A stretch of 64,000 nucleotides of DNA from Biostraticola tofi (GTDB lineage Bacteria > Pseudomonadota > Gammaproteobacteria > Enterobacterales > Enterobacteriaceae): the NCBI RefSeq assembly GCF_004343195.1, contig NZ_SMCR01000003.1, positions 62,001 to 126,000 on the forward strand, given 5' to 3'. Of this stretch, positions 19,430 through 28,845 are shown piece after piece (the first letter of the stretch is position 1; each line of letters begins with the position of its first letter). The translations under genes were made by a program, and so were the position numbers. The notes below the pieces were generated by a model. It worked only from the letters and a program-made list of their open reading frames with translations. It had not been told where the DNA came from and made no database searches.

Positions 19430-19521
19430 CAGAAGTCCTCAGCCCGTAGCAGGGCATAGACCAGATAGCCGATCAGCACGAAAACCATCAGTAATAGACC
19501 GACGTTCAACAAAGGGGTCAT
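19429..19521 (-). CDS. kdpF: KdpF, small stabilising subunit
   Basis: A 30-residue single-span peptide, [20 protein letters not shown] followed by [10 protein letters not shown]. In E. coli KdpF (29 residues) packs against KdpA and stabilises the complex. The start is the ATG at 19521. The stop overlaps the kdpA start by one base. It is the first gene of the operon. Confidence 0.93.
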   Translation of the reverse strand: MTPLLNVGLLLMVFVLIGYLVYALLRAEDF

Positions 19522-19591
19522 GTTGATATTCCAATAGGGACAAGTGATATGAAGCCTATCTGGTCGGGTGCAAAGAACGCGCAAAGATTGC

Positions 19592-19620
19592 CGGGCGGGA
19601 TATAAAAATAATATAAAAAA
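19592..19620 (-). promoter_or_regulatory. KdpE-binding site / kdp promoter region
   Basis: On the minus strand: an AT block TTTTTTATATTATTTTTATA followed by CCCGCCCGG, about 70 bp upstream of kdpF. The E. coli kdpFABC promoter carries a KdpE site of the same make-up, a T/A-rich block running into CCCGCC. Position and composition match. The core promoter hexamers are not clear to me. Confidence 0.65.
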
Positions 19621-19721
19621 CAGGAAATCCTTTGTCTTCAGCAAATTATTAATTAGCTGCCGGTGGTATAGGGCAAATTCGTCTACGCTTTGCTTAAGCA
19701 ATCACGCAGCAGGAGCAATGG

Positions 19722-20675
19722 ATGAGCACTAAAATCCCCGTGGGTATCAGCGCCTGCCTGATGGGAGAGCATGTCCGTTTTGACGGCGGGCATAAACGCT
19801 TGATATTTGCTTTAGAAGATTTGGCGCCGTATGTGGCATTTGAACACTTGTGTCCTGAAATGGCCATCGGTTTACCGACGCCACGCCCGGCGCTGCGTCT
19901 GGTCAAGGATCCACAGGGCGAAATCACCCTGCGCGCAAGCAATGACAAGCATCAACTTGACGTTACCGATGCCATGGAGGCGTTTTCCCGCGAGAGCGTG
20001 GCTTCCCTGGCGCATCTGTGTGGCTATATCGTCTGCGCTAAATCACCCAGCTGCGGCATGGAGCGCGTCAGGATTTATGATAAGGATGGATCGCGTAAAA
20101 ATGGCACCGGTATTTTCACCCGCACGCTGCAGGCGCGATTGCCCTGGCTGCCTGTCGAGGAAGACGGCCGGTTGCAGGATCCGGCACTGCGTGAAAATTT
20201 CGTCGCCCGCATTTATGCGCTGTATGAGTTTAACCAGTTGCTCAAAGGCGGGGTCACTCGTGGAGCGCTGATGGCGTTTCACCGGCGCTACAAGCTGTTG
20301 CTGTTGGCCCACTCCCAGCCACAGTATCGTCAGATTGGGCCCTTTGTCGCCACCATTGCCGAGTGGGATTCGGTGGAAAAATTCGCTTTGGAATATCGAC
20401 TGCGATTAATGAAGCTGCTGTCCAATGTTGCCACTCGACGCAATCACACCAATGTCCTGATGCATGTGCAGGGTTATTTCAGACCCAATCTGACACCCGC
20501 CCAGCGCCAGGAACTGACCCAGTTGATAGACAGTTATCGCCGGGGACTACAGCCATTACTGGCCCCTCTCACCCTGATTAAGCACTACATGGCGGAATAT
20601 CCCGATAGCTGGCTGGCCCAGCAGCGTTACTTCGAACCTTACCCGGAAGCCCTACGGCTGCGATACGGGCATTAA
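19722..20675 (+). CDS. ybgA: Two-domain YbgA: DUF523 plus DUF1722
   Basis: 317 residues. The C-terminal half (about 160-317; RGALMAFHRRYKLLLLAHSQ, HTNVLMHVQGYFRP, YRRGLQPLLAPLTLIKHYM) matches E. coli YbgA, which is only about 169 residues. The N-terminal half (about 5-150) is a DUF523/TudS-type domain with cysteines in ISACLMGE, EHLCPEMAIGLPTPRP and CAKSPSCGMERV. In TudS thiouracil desulfidases such cysteines hold a [4Fe-4S] cluster; whether this domain does the same is inference. phrB follows 15 bp later, the E. coli ybgA-phrB operon. Confidence 0.9.
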   Translation: MSTKIPVGISACLMGEHVRFDGGHKRLIFALEDLAPYVAFEHLCPEMAIGLPTPRPALRLVKDPQGEITLRASNDKHQLDVTDAMEAFSRESVASLAHLCGYIVCAKSPSCGMERVRIYDKDGSRKNGTGIFTRTLQARLPWLPVEEDGRLQDPALRENFVARIYALYEFNQLLKGGVTRGALMAFHRRYKLLLLAHSQPQYRQIGPFVATIAEWDSVEKFALEYRLRLMKLLSNVATRRNHTNVLMHVQGYFRPNLTPAQRQELTQLIDSYRRGLQPLLAPLTLIKHYMAEYPDSWLAQQRYFEPYPEALRLRYGH

Positions 20676-20690
20676 CTTCAAGGACGATTT

Positions 20691-22118
20691 ATGGCAACCC
20701 ATCTGCTCTGGCTGCGCAATGACCTGCGTATTCACGATAACCCGGCGTTGAATGCAGCATGCCGCAATCCTGATGCCCAGGTGCTGGCACTCTATATCGC
20801 TACCCCCGGCCAATGGCGGGATCATGGCATGTCGGCGCGTCAGGCCGCTTTCCTGCTGCAAAATCTTCATGAACTCAGCCCGGCGTTGGCTAGGCGGGGT
20901 ATTCCACTGCACTACCATCAATGTGATGATTTTGACCAGGCAGTGGATTGGGTCGACGAATTTTGCCGCCGTCAGCAGGTCAGCCATCTTTTTTATAACT
21001 ATCAGTATGAGTACAACGAACAGCTGCGCGATCGCCGGCTGGAACAACAGCTTGGCGATCGGCTGGTCTGTCAGGGCCTGGACGACGGCGTACTGCTGCC
21101 GCCGGGAGCGGTGCTGACCGGCGGCGGTGAGATGTATAAAGTCTATACTCCGTTTCGCAACGCCTTCCTGAAAGCGCTGTCCACCGCGGAGATGGAATGC
21201 GTGCCTGCGCCCGCCCAGCGTCTAGAGGGGATAGAAACTGTGTCGGATGATCCGATGCCGTTCAGCTATCCGCAGCAGGATCCGGGTGCTGACTGGCCCG
21301 CCGGGGAGGATGCCGCCCTGTCGCGGCTGCGCACTTTCTGTCATCAGCAGGTGGCGGACTATCCGCAAGCGCGTGATATCCCGGCGTTGGACGCCACCAG
21401 CCGACTTTCGCCTTATCTGGCGCTGGGCGTGTTATCGCCGCGCCAGTGCTATAACCGGTTGCTGAAAGCGTATCCGGACCTGTTGATCCGGCCTGAGTCC
21501 GGCGCTTTTTGCTGGCTGAACGAGCTTATCTGGCGTGATTTTTACCGCCATTTGATGGTGGCTTATCCACGGCTGGCCAAGCACCAGCCGTTTATCCAGT
21601 GGACCGGTCGGGTAGCCTGGCGGCAAGATGATCGATTGTTTGATGCCTGGTGTGCCGGTCTGACCGGTTTTCCGATCGTCGATGCGGCGATGCGCCAGAT
21701 GAACCAGACCGGTTGGATGCATAATCGCTTACGGATGATTACCGCCAGTTTCCTGGTCAAAGATTTGCTGATCGACTGGCGGCGGGGCGAGCAGTTTTTC
21801 ATGAGCCGGCTGATAGACGGTGATTTTTGCGCCAATAATGGCGGCTGGCAATGGGCTGCCTCTACCGGTACCGATGCGGCTCCCTATTTTCGTATTTTCA
21901 ATCCGACCACCCAAGGCCGCCGTTTTGATGAAAAGGGCGAATTTATTCGCCGCTGGGTGCCGGAACTGGCGAAGGTGCCGGATAGATATCTGCATGATCC
22001 TTATAGCTGGCAGCAGGCTGAAACCGGGGGACTGGATTATCCCCGGCCGATCGTAGATCATGCCAAAGCGCGTATACGTGCCCTGGCAGCCTACGAGGCG
22101 GCAAAGAACCCGCGATAA
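20691..22118 (+). CDS. phrB: Deoxyribodipyrimidine photolyase
   Basis: Repairs cyclobutane pyrimidine dimers using blue light. 475 residues against 472 in E. coli. N-terminal Rossmann antenna domain (MATHLLWLRNDLRIHDNPAL), C-terminal FAD domain with LSPYLALGVLSPRQC, WLNELIWRDFYRHLM, TGFPIVDAAMRQMNQTGWMHNR and the C-terminal FNPTTQGRRFDEKGEFIRRW. These are class I CPD photolyase signatures. AAGGA ribosome site; co-transcribed with ybgA. Confidence 0.97.
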   Translation: MATHLLWLRNDLRIHDNPALNAACRNPDAQVLALYIATPGQWRDHGMSARQAAFLLQNLHELSPALARRGIPLHYHQCDDFDQAVDWVDEFCRRQQVSHLFYNYQYEYNEQLRDRRLEQQLGDRLVCQGLDDGVLLPPGAVLTGGGEMYKVYTPFRNAFLKALSTAEMECVPAPAQRLEGIETVSDDPMPFSYPQQDPGADWPAGEDAALSRLRTFCHQQVADYPQARDIPALDATSRLSPYLALGVLSPRQCYNRLLKAYPDLLIRPESGAFCWLNELIWRDFYRHLMVAYPRLAKHQPFIQWTGRVAWRQDDRLFDAWCAGLTGFPIVDAAMRQMNQTGWMHNRLRMITASFLVKDLLIDWRRGEQFFMSRLIDGDFCANNGGWQWAASTGTDAAPYFRIFNPTTQGRRFDEKGEFIRRWVPELAKVPDRYLHDPYSWQQAETGGLDYPRPIVDHAKARIRALAAYEAAKNPR

Positions 22119-22131
22119 GAGAACAGTGAAG

Positions 22132-22875
22132 ATGCGTAATCGACAACTTGAGCAATTAATTAATCAACTGCTGGACAGCACCCGCTTCCAGGACTATGCC
22201 CCGAATGGCCTGCAGGTTGAAGGGCGAGAAAATATAGAACGGATCGTCACCGGCGTCACCGCTTGTCAGGCCCTGCTTGATGCGGCAGTCGCTCACAAAG
22301 CCGATGCGGTGCTGGTGCATCATGGTTATTTCTGGAAAAACGAATCGCCGGTGATTGACGGCATGAAACGCCGTCGTTTACAAACTCTGCTCAGCAATGA
22401 TATCAACCTGTTTGCCTGGCATTTGCCGCTGGATGCCCACCCGGTGCTGGGCAACAATGCCCAATTAGCTCAGTTGCTCGGCATTACCGTTACCGGCATG
22501 GTTGAGCCGCTGGTGCCGACCGGTGCCTTTGCCCAAGCGCTATCACCGGAGGAGTTGATGCTGCGTCTGGAGAATGGACTTGATCGAAAGGTGCTGCACA
22601 GCGGCGACAATGGACCGGCCGTCATTCGTCGGGTTGCCTGGTGCACCGGTGGCGGCCAGGACTTTATCGAACAGGCGGCCCGCGCCGGGGCAGAGGCCTT
22701 TATTACCGGCGAAGTGTCGGAGAAAACCATCCACATCGCACGGGAATATGGACTGCATTTTTTTGCCGCCGGCCATCATGCCACTGAATGCGGCGGGATC
22801 CGGGCGCTGGGCGACTGGTTGGCCCGGGAACATCAGTTGGATGTCACCTTTATCGATATTCCCAATCCTGCCTGA
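22132..22875 (+). CDS. ybgI: NIF3-family dinuclear metal protein YbgI
   Basis: 247 residues, identical in length to E. coli YbgI. The frame is open back into phrB (22060), but homology sets the ATG at 22132 (MRNRQLEQLINQLLDS). Metal-ligand motifs VLVHHGYFWKNESPV and FAAGHHATECGGIRAL are present, with WHLPLDAHP between. In E. coli it is a toroidal hexamer with a two-metal centre and a proposed GTP cyclohydrolase-like role that is not proven. It precedes pxpBCA, as in E. coli. Confidence 0.95.
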   Translation: MRNRQLEQLINQLLDSTRFQDYAPNGLQVEGRENIERIVTGVTACQALLDAAVAHKADAVLVHHGYFWKNESPVIDGMKRRRLQTLLSNDINLFAWHLPLDAHPVLGNNAQLAQLLGITVTGMVEPLVPTGAFAQALSPEELMLRLENGLDRKVLHSGDNGPAVIRRVAWCTGGGQDFIEQAARAGAEAFITGEVSEKTIHIAREYGLHFFAAGHHATECGGIRALGDWLAREHQLDVTFIDIPNPA

Positions 22876-22980
22876 ACCGTACCTGCAGCAATCAGTCATT
22901 GACAGGGAGGCTCCGGTTCCGGATAACTGTTAATCCTATAGAAATCAATTGATGATCTGACAGGATTACAGGAGGAGCCG

Positions 22981-23637
22981 TTGCAGCGTGCGCGATGTTA
23001 TCTGCTGGGAGAGAGTGCGGTAGTGCTCGAACTTGAGCCACCGATGACGCTAGCAAGCCAGCGCCGTATCAGCGGTCTGGCTTTACGCCTAAAGCACCAT
23101 GATGCTGTGCGTGAGGTGATCCCGGGGATGAACAATCTCACGGTATGGCTGAGTTATCCCCAGCATGCTGCGTTGGATGCCATTGAGCAGCTTCAAGCCT
23201 GGTGGGAAGAGAGCGAGTCCATACCGACTGAACCGCGGGAAGTGGCGATACCGGTAGTGTATGGCGGTGAGGACGGCCCGGACCTGCAGTGGGTCGCTGA
23301 TAAGGTCGGCATGACTCCCCGCCAAGTGGTCGAGCATCATTCAGCCGCCGTCTATACGGTCTATTTTCTCGGCTTCCAGCCTGGCTTTCCTTACCTTGGC
23401 GGCCTGCCTGAAACACTCCACGTACCGCGACTGGATAAACCACGCCTGCAGGTAGCGGCGGGCTCGGTGGGCATCGGCGGTAGCCAGACCGGCATCTACC
23501 CGCTGGCAACGCCGGGTGGCTGGCAACTGATAGGCCGCACCGTTTTATCGCTGTTTGATGCGGCTGCGTCTGTTCCTGCCCTGTTGCAGCCCGGCGATAC
23601 CCTGAGATTTGTACCCCGGCCGGAGGGCGTATGCTGA
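22981..23637 (+). CDS. pxpB: 5-oxoprolinase subunit B
   Basis: With PxpC and PxpA forms the ATP-dependent 5-oxoprolinase that opens 5-oxoproline to glutamate. 218 residues from a TTG start at 22981, set by a strong AGGAGG site 5 bp upstream and by homology ([20 protein letters not shown]). KipI/allophanate-hydrolase-subunit-1 signatures: [24 protein letters not shown] and [20 protein letters not shown]. It overlaps pxpC by 7 bp. Confidence 0.96.
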   Translation: MQRARCYLLGESAVVLELEPPMTLASQRRISGLALRLKHHDAVREVIPGMNNLTVWLSYPQHAALDAIEQLQAWWEESESIPTEPREVAIPVVYGGEDGPDLQWVADKVGMTPRQVVEHHSAAVYTVYFLGFQPGFPYLGGLPETLHVPRLDKPRLQVAAGSVGIGGSQTGIYPLATPGGWQLIGRTVLSLFDAAASVPALLQPGDTLRFVPRPEGVC

Positions 23638-24560
23638 AAATCATACGGGCCGGCATCATGAGCTCCATACAGGATGACGGCCGTGCCGGTTATGCCAGCC
23701 TGGGCGTAAGCCTCGGCGGAGCAATGGATAAACCGGCAATGAAAATGGCCAATCTGCTGGTGGGTAATCCGGCTACGGCGGCGGTAATTGAAATCACCCT
23801 GGGACAATTCAGTGCTGAAATCGACTTTGATGGCTGGCTGGCCCTGACCGGTGCTGATTGCCGGGCGCAGCTGGACGATCAGCCGTTGTGGACCGGCTGG
23901 CGTTTCCAGGTCTGTCGGGGCCAGCTACTTAGACTGACCATGCCCCGGCACGGTATGCGCAGTTACCTGGCGGTATCCGGCGGGTTTGAGGTAGCTGAAG
24001 TGCTGAGGTCGCGCAGTACCGATGTAAAGGCCGGCTTTGGCGGCCATCAAGGCCGTCTGCTGGCTGACGGCGATCTGCTGGCGACCGGTCAGCCGGATTT
24101 CATCCCCGCCAGGCAGTGCGGTATACGGCAACTGCTGTTCGGCAACCGCGTCCGCGCTTTGCCTGGGCCCGAGTATCTGGAGTTTGATGCCGACGCTCGG
24201 GATGCATTCTGGCGCAGCTCATGGCAAATCAGTCCGCAAAGCAATCGCATGGGTTATCGGCTGCAGGGACCGGTGCTGGGCAGGGCCACCCCGCGGGAAT
24301 TACCTTCCCACGGCCTACTGCCCGGCGTTGTCCAGGTGCCGCATAACGGCCAGCCGATCGTACTGATGGCCGATGCCCAAACCACCGGCGGCTATCCGCG
24401 TATTGCCTGCGTGATCGAAGCCGATCTTTATCATCTGGCGCAGATTCGCCTGGGCGAGCCGGTGCATTTTGTCGAATGCAGCCTTGACGAGGCTCATCGC
24501 GCCTGGCTGGAACAGGCACGCTATCTGGATCAGATCGGCTGGCGATTAAGGGAAAATTGA
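23631..24560 (+). CDS. pxpC: 5-oxoprolinase subunit C
   Basis: KipA/allophanate-hydrolase-subunit-2 family, partner of PxpB. 309 residues. Signatures: [20 protein letters not shown] near the N-terminus, [19 protein letters not shown] in the middle, [13 protein letters not shown] and [20 protein letters not shown] in the C-terminal half. Overlaps pxpB and is followed by pxpA after 54 bp. Confidence 0.96.
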   Translation: MLKIIRAGIMSSIQDDGRAGYASLGVSLGGAMDKPAMKMANLLVGNPATAAVIEITLGQFSAEIDFDGWLALTGADCRAQLDDQPLWTGWRFQVCRGQLLRLTMPRHGMRSYLAVSGGFEVAEVLRSRSTDVKAGFGGHQGRLLADGDLLATGQPDFIPARQCGIRQLLFGNRVRALPGPEYLEFDADARDAFWRSSWQISPQSNRMGYRLQGPVLGRATPRELPSHGLLPGVVQVPHNGQPIVLMADAQTTGGYPRIACVIEADLYHLAQIRLGEPVHFVECSLDEAHRAWLEQARYLDQIGWRLREN

Positions 24561-24614
24561 GTCTTTTCGGGATGACCCCCACCGCAGCGATGGCTGAACA
24601 ACAAGCGAGGCGTG

Positions 24615-25352
24615 ATGCATATTGATTTGAATGCGGATTTGGGCGAGGGCGGTCCTCACGACGAGGCGCTGCTGCAGTGGGTCAGTTCAGCCAATATCGC
24701 CTGCGGTTTCCACGCCGGTGATGCTGCTATGATGCGTCAGTCGGTAAAATGGGCGCTACGCCATGGCGTAGCCGTCGGCGCCCATCCAGGCTATCCGGAT
24801 CGGGAACACTTCGGCCGCCTGGCGATGTCGCTGGCGCCTGACACAGTGTATGCCCAGATGATCTATCAACTCGGCGCCCTGGCTGCCATCGCCCGCGCTG
24901 AAGGGGCGGTGATGGCCCACGTCAAACCCCATGGCATGCTGTACAACCAGGCGGCGTGCGATGCTGGTCTGGCTGATGCAGTCGCACGGGCGGTGAAAGC
25001 GGTTGACCCGGCGCTAAGGCTGTTCGGCCTGGCCGGTAGTGAACTGATTACCGCAGGTCGGCAACACGGGCTGGAGGTTCGTCAGGAAGTGTTCGTCGAC
25101 CGGGGCTATCGGGCTGATGGCAGTCTGGTGCCGAGGAGCGAAGCCGGCGCATTGATAGTGGATGAGCAGCAGGCGCTGGAGAGGACCCTAGAGATGGTCA
25201 TGCACCGGCGAGTCAGAAGCTGCGATGGGCGATGGTTAGCCATACAGGCTGATACCGTCTGTCTGCATGGTGATGGGCCGCATGCGCTGGCCTTTGCCCG
25301 GCGCCTGAGTCGCGCCTTTGCCGAGCAGGGCATCGCCGTAACTGCCGCCTGA
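24615..25352 (+). CDS. pxpA: 5-oxoprolinase subunit A
   Basis: LamB/YcsF family subunit of 5-oxoprolinase. 245 residues from the ATG at 24615; the GTG just before it at 24612 is the less likely start. Motifs: [74 protein letters not shown], and [15 protein letters not shown]. In E. coli nei follows; here a short orphan ORF and pcp follow. Confidence 0.96.
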   Translation: MHIDLNADLGEGGPHDEALLQWVSSANIACGFHAGDAAMMRQSVKWALRHGVAVGAHPGYPDREHFGRLAMSLAPDTVYAQMIYQLGALAAIARAEGAVMAHVKPHGMLYNQAACDAGLADAVARAVKAVDPALRLFGLAGSELITAGRQHGLEVRQEVFVDRGYRADGSLVPRSEAGALIVDEQQALERTLEMVMHRRVRSCDGRWLAIQADTVCLHGDGPHALAFARRLSRAFAEQGIAVTAA

Positions 25353-25363
25353 ATACCGGCCGG

Positions 25364-25459
25364 GTGACCGACGGACGTGTCATCTGCTATCGCGATGATA
25401 CCGGAGGTATTCTGGTCTGTCCGGCTGACCAAGCCAACCCGGACCTGATGGACAGATGA
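25364..25459 (+). CDS. Unrecognised 31-codon ORF between pxpA and pcp
   Basis: A frame from GTG 25364 to TGA 25457-25459 reads [15 protein letters not shown], then [16 protein letters not shown]. The frame also stays open upstream into the pxpA end. It has two cysteines 14 residues apart and an amino-acid make-up like real protein, but no clear ribosome site. It could be a small gene or the decayed C-terminus of a gene once between pxpA and pcp. I do not recognise the family. Confidence 0.3.
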   Translation: MTDGRVICYRDDTGGILVCPADQANPDLMDR

Positions 25460-25481
25460 GACAAGAAAAGGAGCCTGCATC

Positions 25482-26129
25482 ATGAAGACTATTTTGATTA
25501 CCGGCATCGAACCGTTTGACAATCAAGCGGTAAACCCTTCCTGGGAGATCGCCAGGCAGTTACAGCGCCGTCAATTCGGTGATGCCCAGGTGGCCACCTG
25601 TCGGTTGCCTTGTGTTTTCGGCCTGGCGGCCGAACGGCTTATCGAAGCGGTGGTGGTACATCGCCCTTTGCTGGTACTGGCGCTGGGCCAGGCCGGCGGT
25701 CGCAGCAAGGTTTCGCTGGAACGGGTGGCCATCAATATTGATGATGCCAGAATACCGGATAACCACGGCGAACAGCCGATAGATCGGCCGATCATCAGCG
25801 GCGGTCCCGCCGCCTATTTCTCCACTCTACCGCTTAAGGCAATGGTGCAGGCGATGGTTAAGGCCGGGGTACCGGCGGAGGTCTCGCAGACCGCCGGCAC
25901 CTTCGTCTGCAACCACATCATGTATGGCCTGCTGCATTTTCTGGCACGCGCAGACTGGCCGGTGCGCGGCGGTTTTATCCATGTGCCTTATCTGCCTTCC
26001 CAAGCGGCGGCCCATCCCGGTGCGCCCAGCATGGCGACAGCGACAGTGCTTGCCGGGCTTGAAGCTGCCATCATGGCGGCATTAAACACTGAGCGTGATA
26101 TCGCTGTCACCGGAGGTGCTGTTTCCTGA
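25482..26129 (+). CDS. pcp: Pyrrolidone-carboxylate peptidase
   Basis: Cysteine peptidase (C15) removing N-terminal pyroglutamate from peptides. 215 residues. Catalytic triad: Glu80 ([19 protein letters not shown]), Cys143 ([14 protein letters not shown]) and His167 ([10 protein letters not shown]). AAGGAG precedes the ATG. Its product, 5-oxoproline, is the substrate of PxpABC directly upstream, so the neighbours form a metabolic unit. E. coli K-12 lacks this gene here, but it occurs in other enterobacteria. Confidence 0.97.
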   Translation: MKTILITGIEPFDNQAVNPSWEIARQLQRRQFGDAQVATCRLPCVFGLAAERLIEAVVVHRPLLVLALGQAGGRSKVSLERVAINIDDARIPDNHGEQPIDRPIISGGPAAYFSTLPLKAMVQAMVKAGVPAEVSQTAGTFVCNHIMYGLLHFLARADWPVRGGFIHVPYLPSQAAAHPGAPSMATATVLAGLEAAIMAALNTERDIAVTGGAVS

Positions 26130-26148
26130 GGATCTGCGGCGGGCAGAC

Positions 26149-26173
26149 AAAAAAACGCCGCATATACGCGGCG
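26149..26173 (-). terminator. Intrinsic terminator of gltA
   Basis: Minus-strand stem ACGCCGC-gtatat-GCGGCGT (plus-strand 26155-26173) followed by a U-run (A-run 26149-26155). It is 30 bp past the gltA stop, between convergent pcp and gltA. Confidence 0.9.
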
Positions 26174-26202
26174 TGGTTGCTACCGGGACTGGCTGTCGGT
26201 AA

Positions 26203-27483
26203 TTACTTGATATCTGAGTTAAAATCGCGTTTTTGATATCCGGTGTAGAGCTGACGCGGACGGGCAATCTTGACGCCGTCATCGTGCATTTCTTTCCAAT
26301 GGGCAATCCAGCCGACAGTACGGGCCATAGCAAAAATCACGGTAAACATGGTGGAAGGTATTCCCATTGCTTTCAGTATAATGCCAGAATAGAAATCGAC
26401 ATTCGGATACAGTTTTTTCTCAATGAAGTACGGGTCATGCAGCGCGATGTGTTCAAGCTCCATCGCCACGGCCAGCAGGTCGTCGGAGAGATTCAGTTCT
26501 TTAAGCACTTCATGGCAGGTTTCACGCATCACGGTGGCGCGCGGGTCATAATTCTTATAGACCCGATGCCCGAATCCCATCAGCCGGAAGGAGTCATTCT
26601 TGTCCTTGGCGCGCTTGATAAACGCCGGGATGTGCTCGACGCTGTTGATCTCCTCCAGCATCCGCAGGCAGGCTTCATTGGCGCCGCCATGGGCCGGTCC
26701 CCACAGAGAGGCAATGCCGGCCGCGATACAGGCAAACGGATTGGCGCCTGATGAACCGGCGGTACGCACCGTAGAGGTCGATGCGTTCTGCTCGTGATCA
26801 GCATGCAGGATAAGAATCCGGTCCATGGCGCGTTCCAGCACCGGGTTGACCACGTATTCCTCGCAGGGCGTAGAGAACATCATGTGCAGGAAGTTACCTG
26901 CATAGGAAAGAGTGTTGCGCGGGTAGACAAACGGCTGACCCAGGGAATATTTGTAACACATCGCTGCCACGGTCGGCATTTTGGACAGCAGACGGAAGGC
27001 GGCTATTTCACGATGGCGCTCGACGTTGACGTCCAGGGAATCGTGATAGAAGGCTGCCAGCGCGCCGGTCACGCCGCACAGCACCGCCATGGGATGAGAA
27101 TCGCGGCGAAAACCATGGAATAGGCGGGTTATCTGCTCGTGGACCATGGTATGGCGCGTGACGATGGTGGTGAATTTATCGTACTCTTCCTGGCTGGGTT
27201 TTTCGCCATACAGCAGGATATAGCAGACTTCCAGGAAGTTGGAATTCAAGGCAAGCTGATCAATGGGATACCCACGATGAAGCAGGATGCCTTCATCACC
27301 GTCGATAAAGGTAATTTTGGACTCACATGAAGCGGTAGAAGTGAAACCGGGATCGAACGTAAAGTACCCTTTAGAACCCAGACTGCGAATATCAATTTCC
27401 TTTTCACCCATGGTACCGGTCAGTACATCCAGCTCGATGGGCGATTCGCCGTCAAGGTTTAGCATCGCTTTATTGTCAGCCAT
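26203..27483 (-). CDS. gltA: Citrate synthase (type II, hexameric)
   Basis: Condenses acetyl-CoA and oxaloacetate; TCA entry. 426 residues against 427 in E. coli. N-terminal NADH-regulated domain typical of Gram-negative citrate synthase ([19 protein letters not shown]). Active-site stretches: [54 protein letters not shown] and the Asp-containing [15 protein letters not shown]. Transcribed away from sdhC across a 631-bp control region, as in E. coli. Confidence 0.98.
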   Translation of the reverse strand: MADNKAMLNLDGESPIELDVLTGTMGEKEIDIRSLGSKGYFTFDPGFTSTASCESKITFIDGDEGILLHRGYPIDQLALNSNFLEVCYILLYGEKPSQEEYDKFTTIVTRHTMVHEQITRLFHGFRRDSHPMAVLCGVTGALAAFYHDSLDVNVERHREIAAFRLLSKMPTVAAMCYKYSLGQPFVYPRNTLSYAGNFLHMMFSTPCEEYVVNPVLERAMDRILILHADHEQNASTSTVRTAGSSGANPFACIAAGIASLWGPAHGGANEACLRMLEEINSVEHIPAFIKRAKDKNDSFRLMGFGHRVYKNYDPRATVMRETCHEVLKELNLSDDLLAVAMELEHIALHDPYFIEKKLYPNVDFYSGIILKAMGIPSTMFTVIFAMARTVGWIAHWKEMHDDGVKIARPRQLYTGYQKRDFNSDIK

Positions 27484-28114
27484 TATAATCTCCTTAGCGC
27501 TTATTTATTAAATCTCTACCTGAGGATGCCGGCATGCCTGCGGTGCTTGCGCGTTTTTTTGTCAGCCCTGACTCTGGCTAGGGACCTATGCAGGGTACAG
27601 AGCACAAGGGGTGATGCAAGTTATTCCGTTACAGGATGAACGAACGGGTATCCCAGGTTGTTAAAGATTTACTGATGACAGTTTTTGCTTTTAATGGATA
27701 TCTTTACCTGTGAGTAAAGACATAGCGCACACTGTTGCATAAACTTTCTCATGGAGGAAGTATATATGCCATCACTTGCTGTGGTTATAGCATATTTAAA
27801 ATTTCATTTGTAATAGAATTGTTGCTTTTTTGTCAAAGCAGCTAAGTGCCTAATGACTATTTATAAAATACGTGATGGCAGTCACTAAACGGCTCAAATG
27901 TTAACAAACAATTTGTATGGTAATTGTAATCATAATGTGAAAGCCATATACTTTCACAAGGTCTCCGGAACTCCCTGTAGTAGGAGCACCCAGCGTGATT
28001 TTACGCGTCATTTATGCACAAGGAATTGTGTTAAAAGCACATGACGTGTCGTGGTTTAGACCAAGCGCTGTCTGATCCATCCAGGACCGGAGGAAAGAAT
28101 ATAATAATAGCTGT
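27484..28114. promoter_or_regulatory. gltA-sdhC divergent control region
   Basis: 631 bp, AT-rich in the middle, with no convincing protein gene. In E. coli this gap binds ArcA, CRP and other regulators. Visible here: GTTAACAAACAATTTG near 27900, resembling an ArcA direct repeat, and a 23-bp inverted repeat at 27936-27958. I did not find a canonical CRP site. The sdhC leader would be a target zone for sRNAs as in E. coli, but that cannot be shown from sequence alone. Confidence 0.6.
27936..27958. repeat. Perfect inverted repeat in the sdh leader/promoter
   Basis: TGTGAAAG and CTTTCACA, 8-bp perfect arms with a 7-bp CCATATA centre, 157 bp upstream of the sdhC start. The TGTGA/TCACA ends look like CRP half-sites, but the 13-bp gap between them is too wide for CRP (6 bp). 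It could be an operator for another protein or an RNA hairpin. Confidence 0.8.
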
Positions 28115-28504
28115 GTGGGCAAAACCGTGAAAAAACAAAGGCCTGTCAACTTGGATCTGCAAACGATCCGGTTTCCCGTTACTGCAATAGCTTCCATTCT
28201 CCATCGCGTGACCGGCGTCATTATGTTTGTGGCTATCGGTATACTGCTGTGGATTCTTGGATTGTCTCTTTCCTCGGCTGAAGGCTTTCTGCAGGCTGCC
28301 GATGTGATGGACAGCTTCATCGTCAAATTCATAATGTGGGGAATTCTGACTGCACTTGCCTATCATACGGTAGGTGGAATTCGTCATATGCTAATGGATT
28401 TCGGCTACCTGGATGAGACATTCGCTATGGGCAAATTAACGGCAAATGTTACATTTTTGATCACTGTCGTGCTTTCATTATTGGCTGGAGTCCTCGTATG
28501 GTAA
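28115..28504 (+). CDS. sdhC: Succinate dehydrogenase cytochrome b556 subunit
   Basis: Membrane anchor of complex II, binding heme b and ubiquinone with SdhD. 129 residues, same as E. coli, from a GTG start at 28115 ([20 protein letters not shown]). Three hydrophobic spans; SILHRVTG near the quinone site, and the heme-ligand region [18 protein letters not shown]. The purine-rich AGGAAAG is about 19 bp upstream, far for a ribosome site, so initiation may be weak or regulated. It overlaps sdhD by 7 bp. Confidence 0.96.
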   Translation: MGKTVKKQRPVNLDLQTIRFPVTAIASILHRVTGVIMFVAIGILLWILGLSLSSAEGFLQAADVMDSFIVKFIMWGILTALAYHTVGGIRHMLMDFGYLDETFAMGKLTANVTFLITVVLSLLAGVLVW

Positions 28505-28845
28505 GTAACGCTTCGGCACTTGGACGTAACGGAGTTCATGAGTGGCTATTGGTTCGTGCCTCCGCCATCGTTATCTGCCTGTACATCATCTATATGCTCG
28601 GTTTCATTATTCTCAGCGATACCCAGACCTATGAAACCTGGCGCGGCTTTTTTGCCTTACCCATGACCAAAGTCTTTACCCTGCTGGCCCTGTTGTCGAT
28701 CCTGATTCATACCTGGATCGGCATGTGGCAGGTATTAACGGATTACATCAAATATCTGCCGCTGCGCCTATTATTGCAACTGGCCATCGTGATTACGTTA
28801 TTGGTGTATTTACTTTATGGAACTGTCGTGGTGTGGGGGGCGTAA
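28498..28845 (+). CDS. sdhD: Succinate dehydrogenase membrane anchor subunit
   Basis: Second membrane anchor of complex II. 115 residues ([22 protein letters not shown]). Three spans; heme-side [20 protein letters not shown]. The start lies inside the end of sdhC (ATGGTAA) and the stop abuts the sdhA ATG with no gap, so the four sdh genes are translationally linked. Confidence 0.97.
   Translation: MVSNASALGRNGVHEWLLVRASAIVICLYIIYMLGFIILSDTQTYETWRGFFALPMTKVFTLLALLSILIHTWIGMWQVLTDYIKYLPLRLLLQLAIVITLLVYLLYGTVVVWGA

Noticed and set aside
27936-27958. CRP site in the sdh promoter
   Set aside because: TGTGA and TCACA are 13 bp apart; CRP needs 6.
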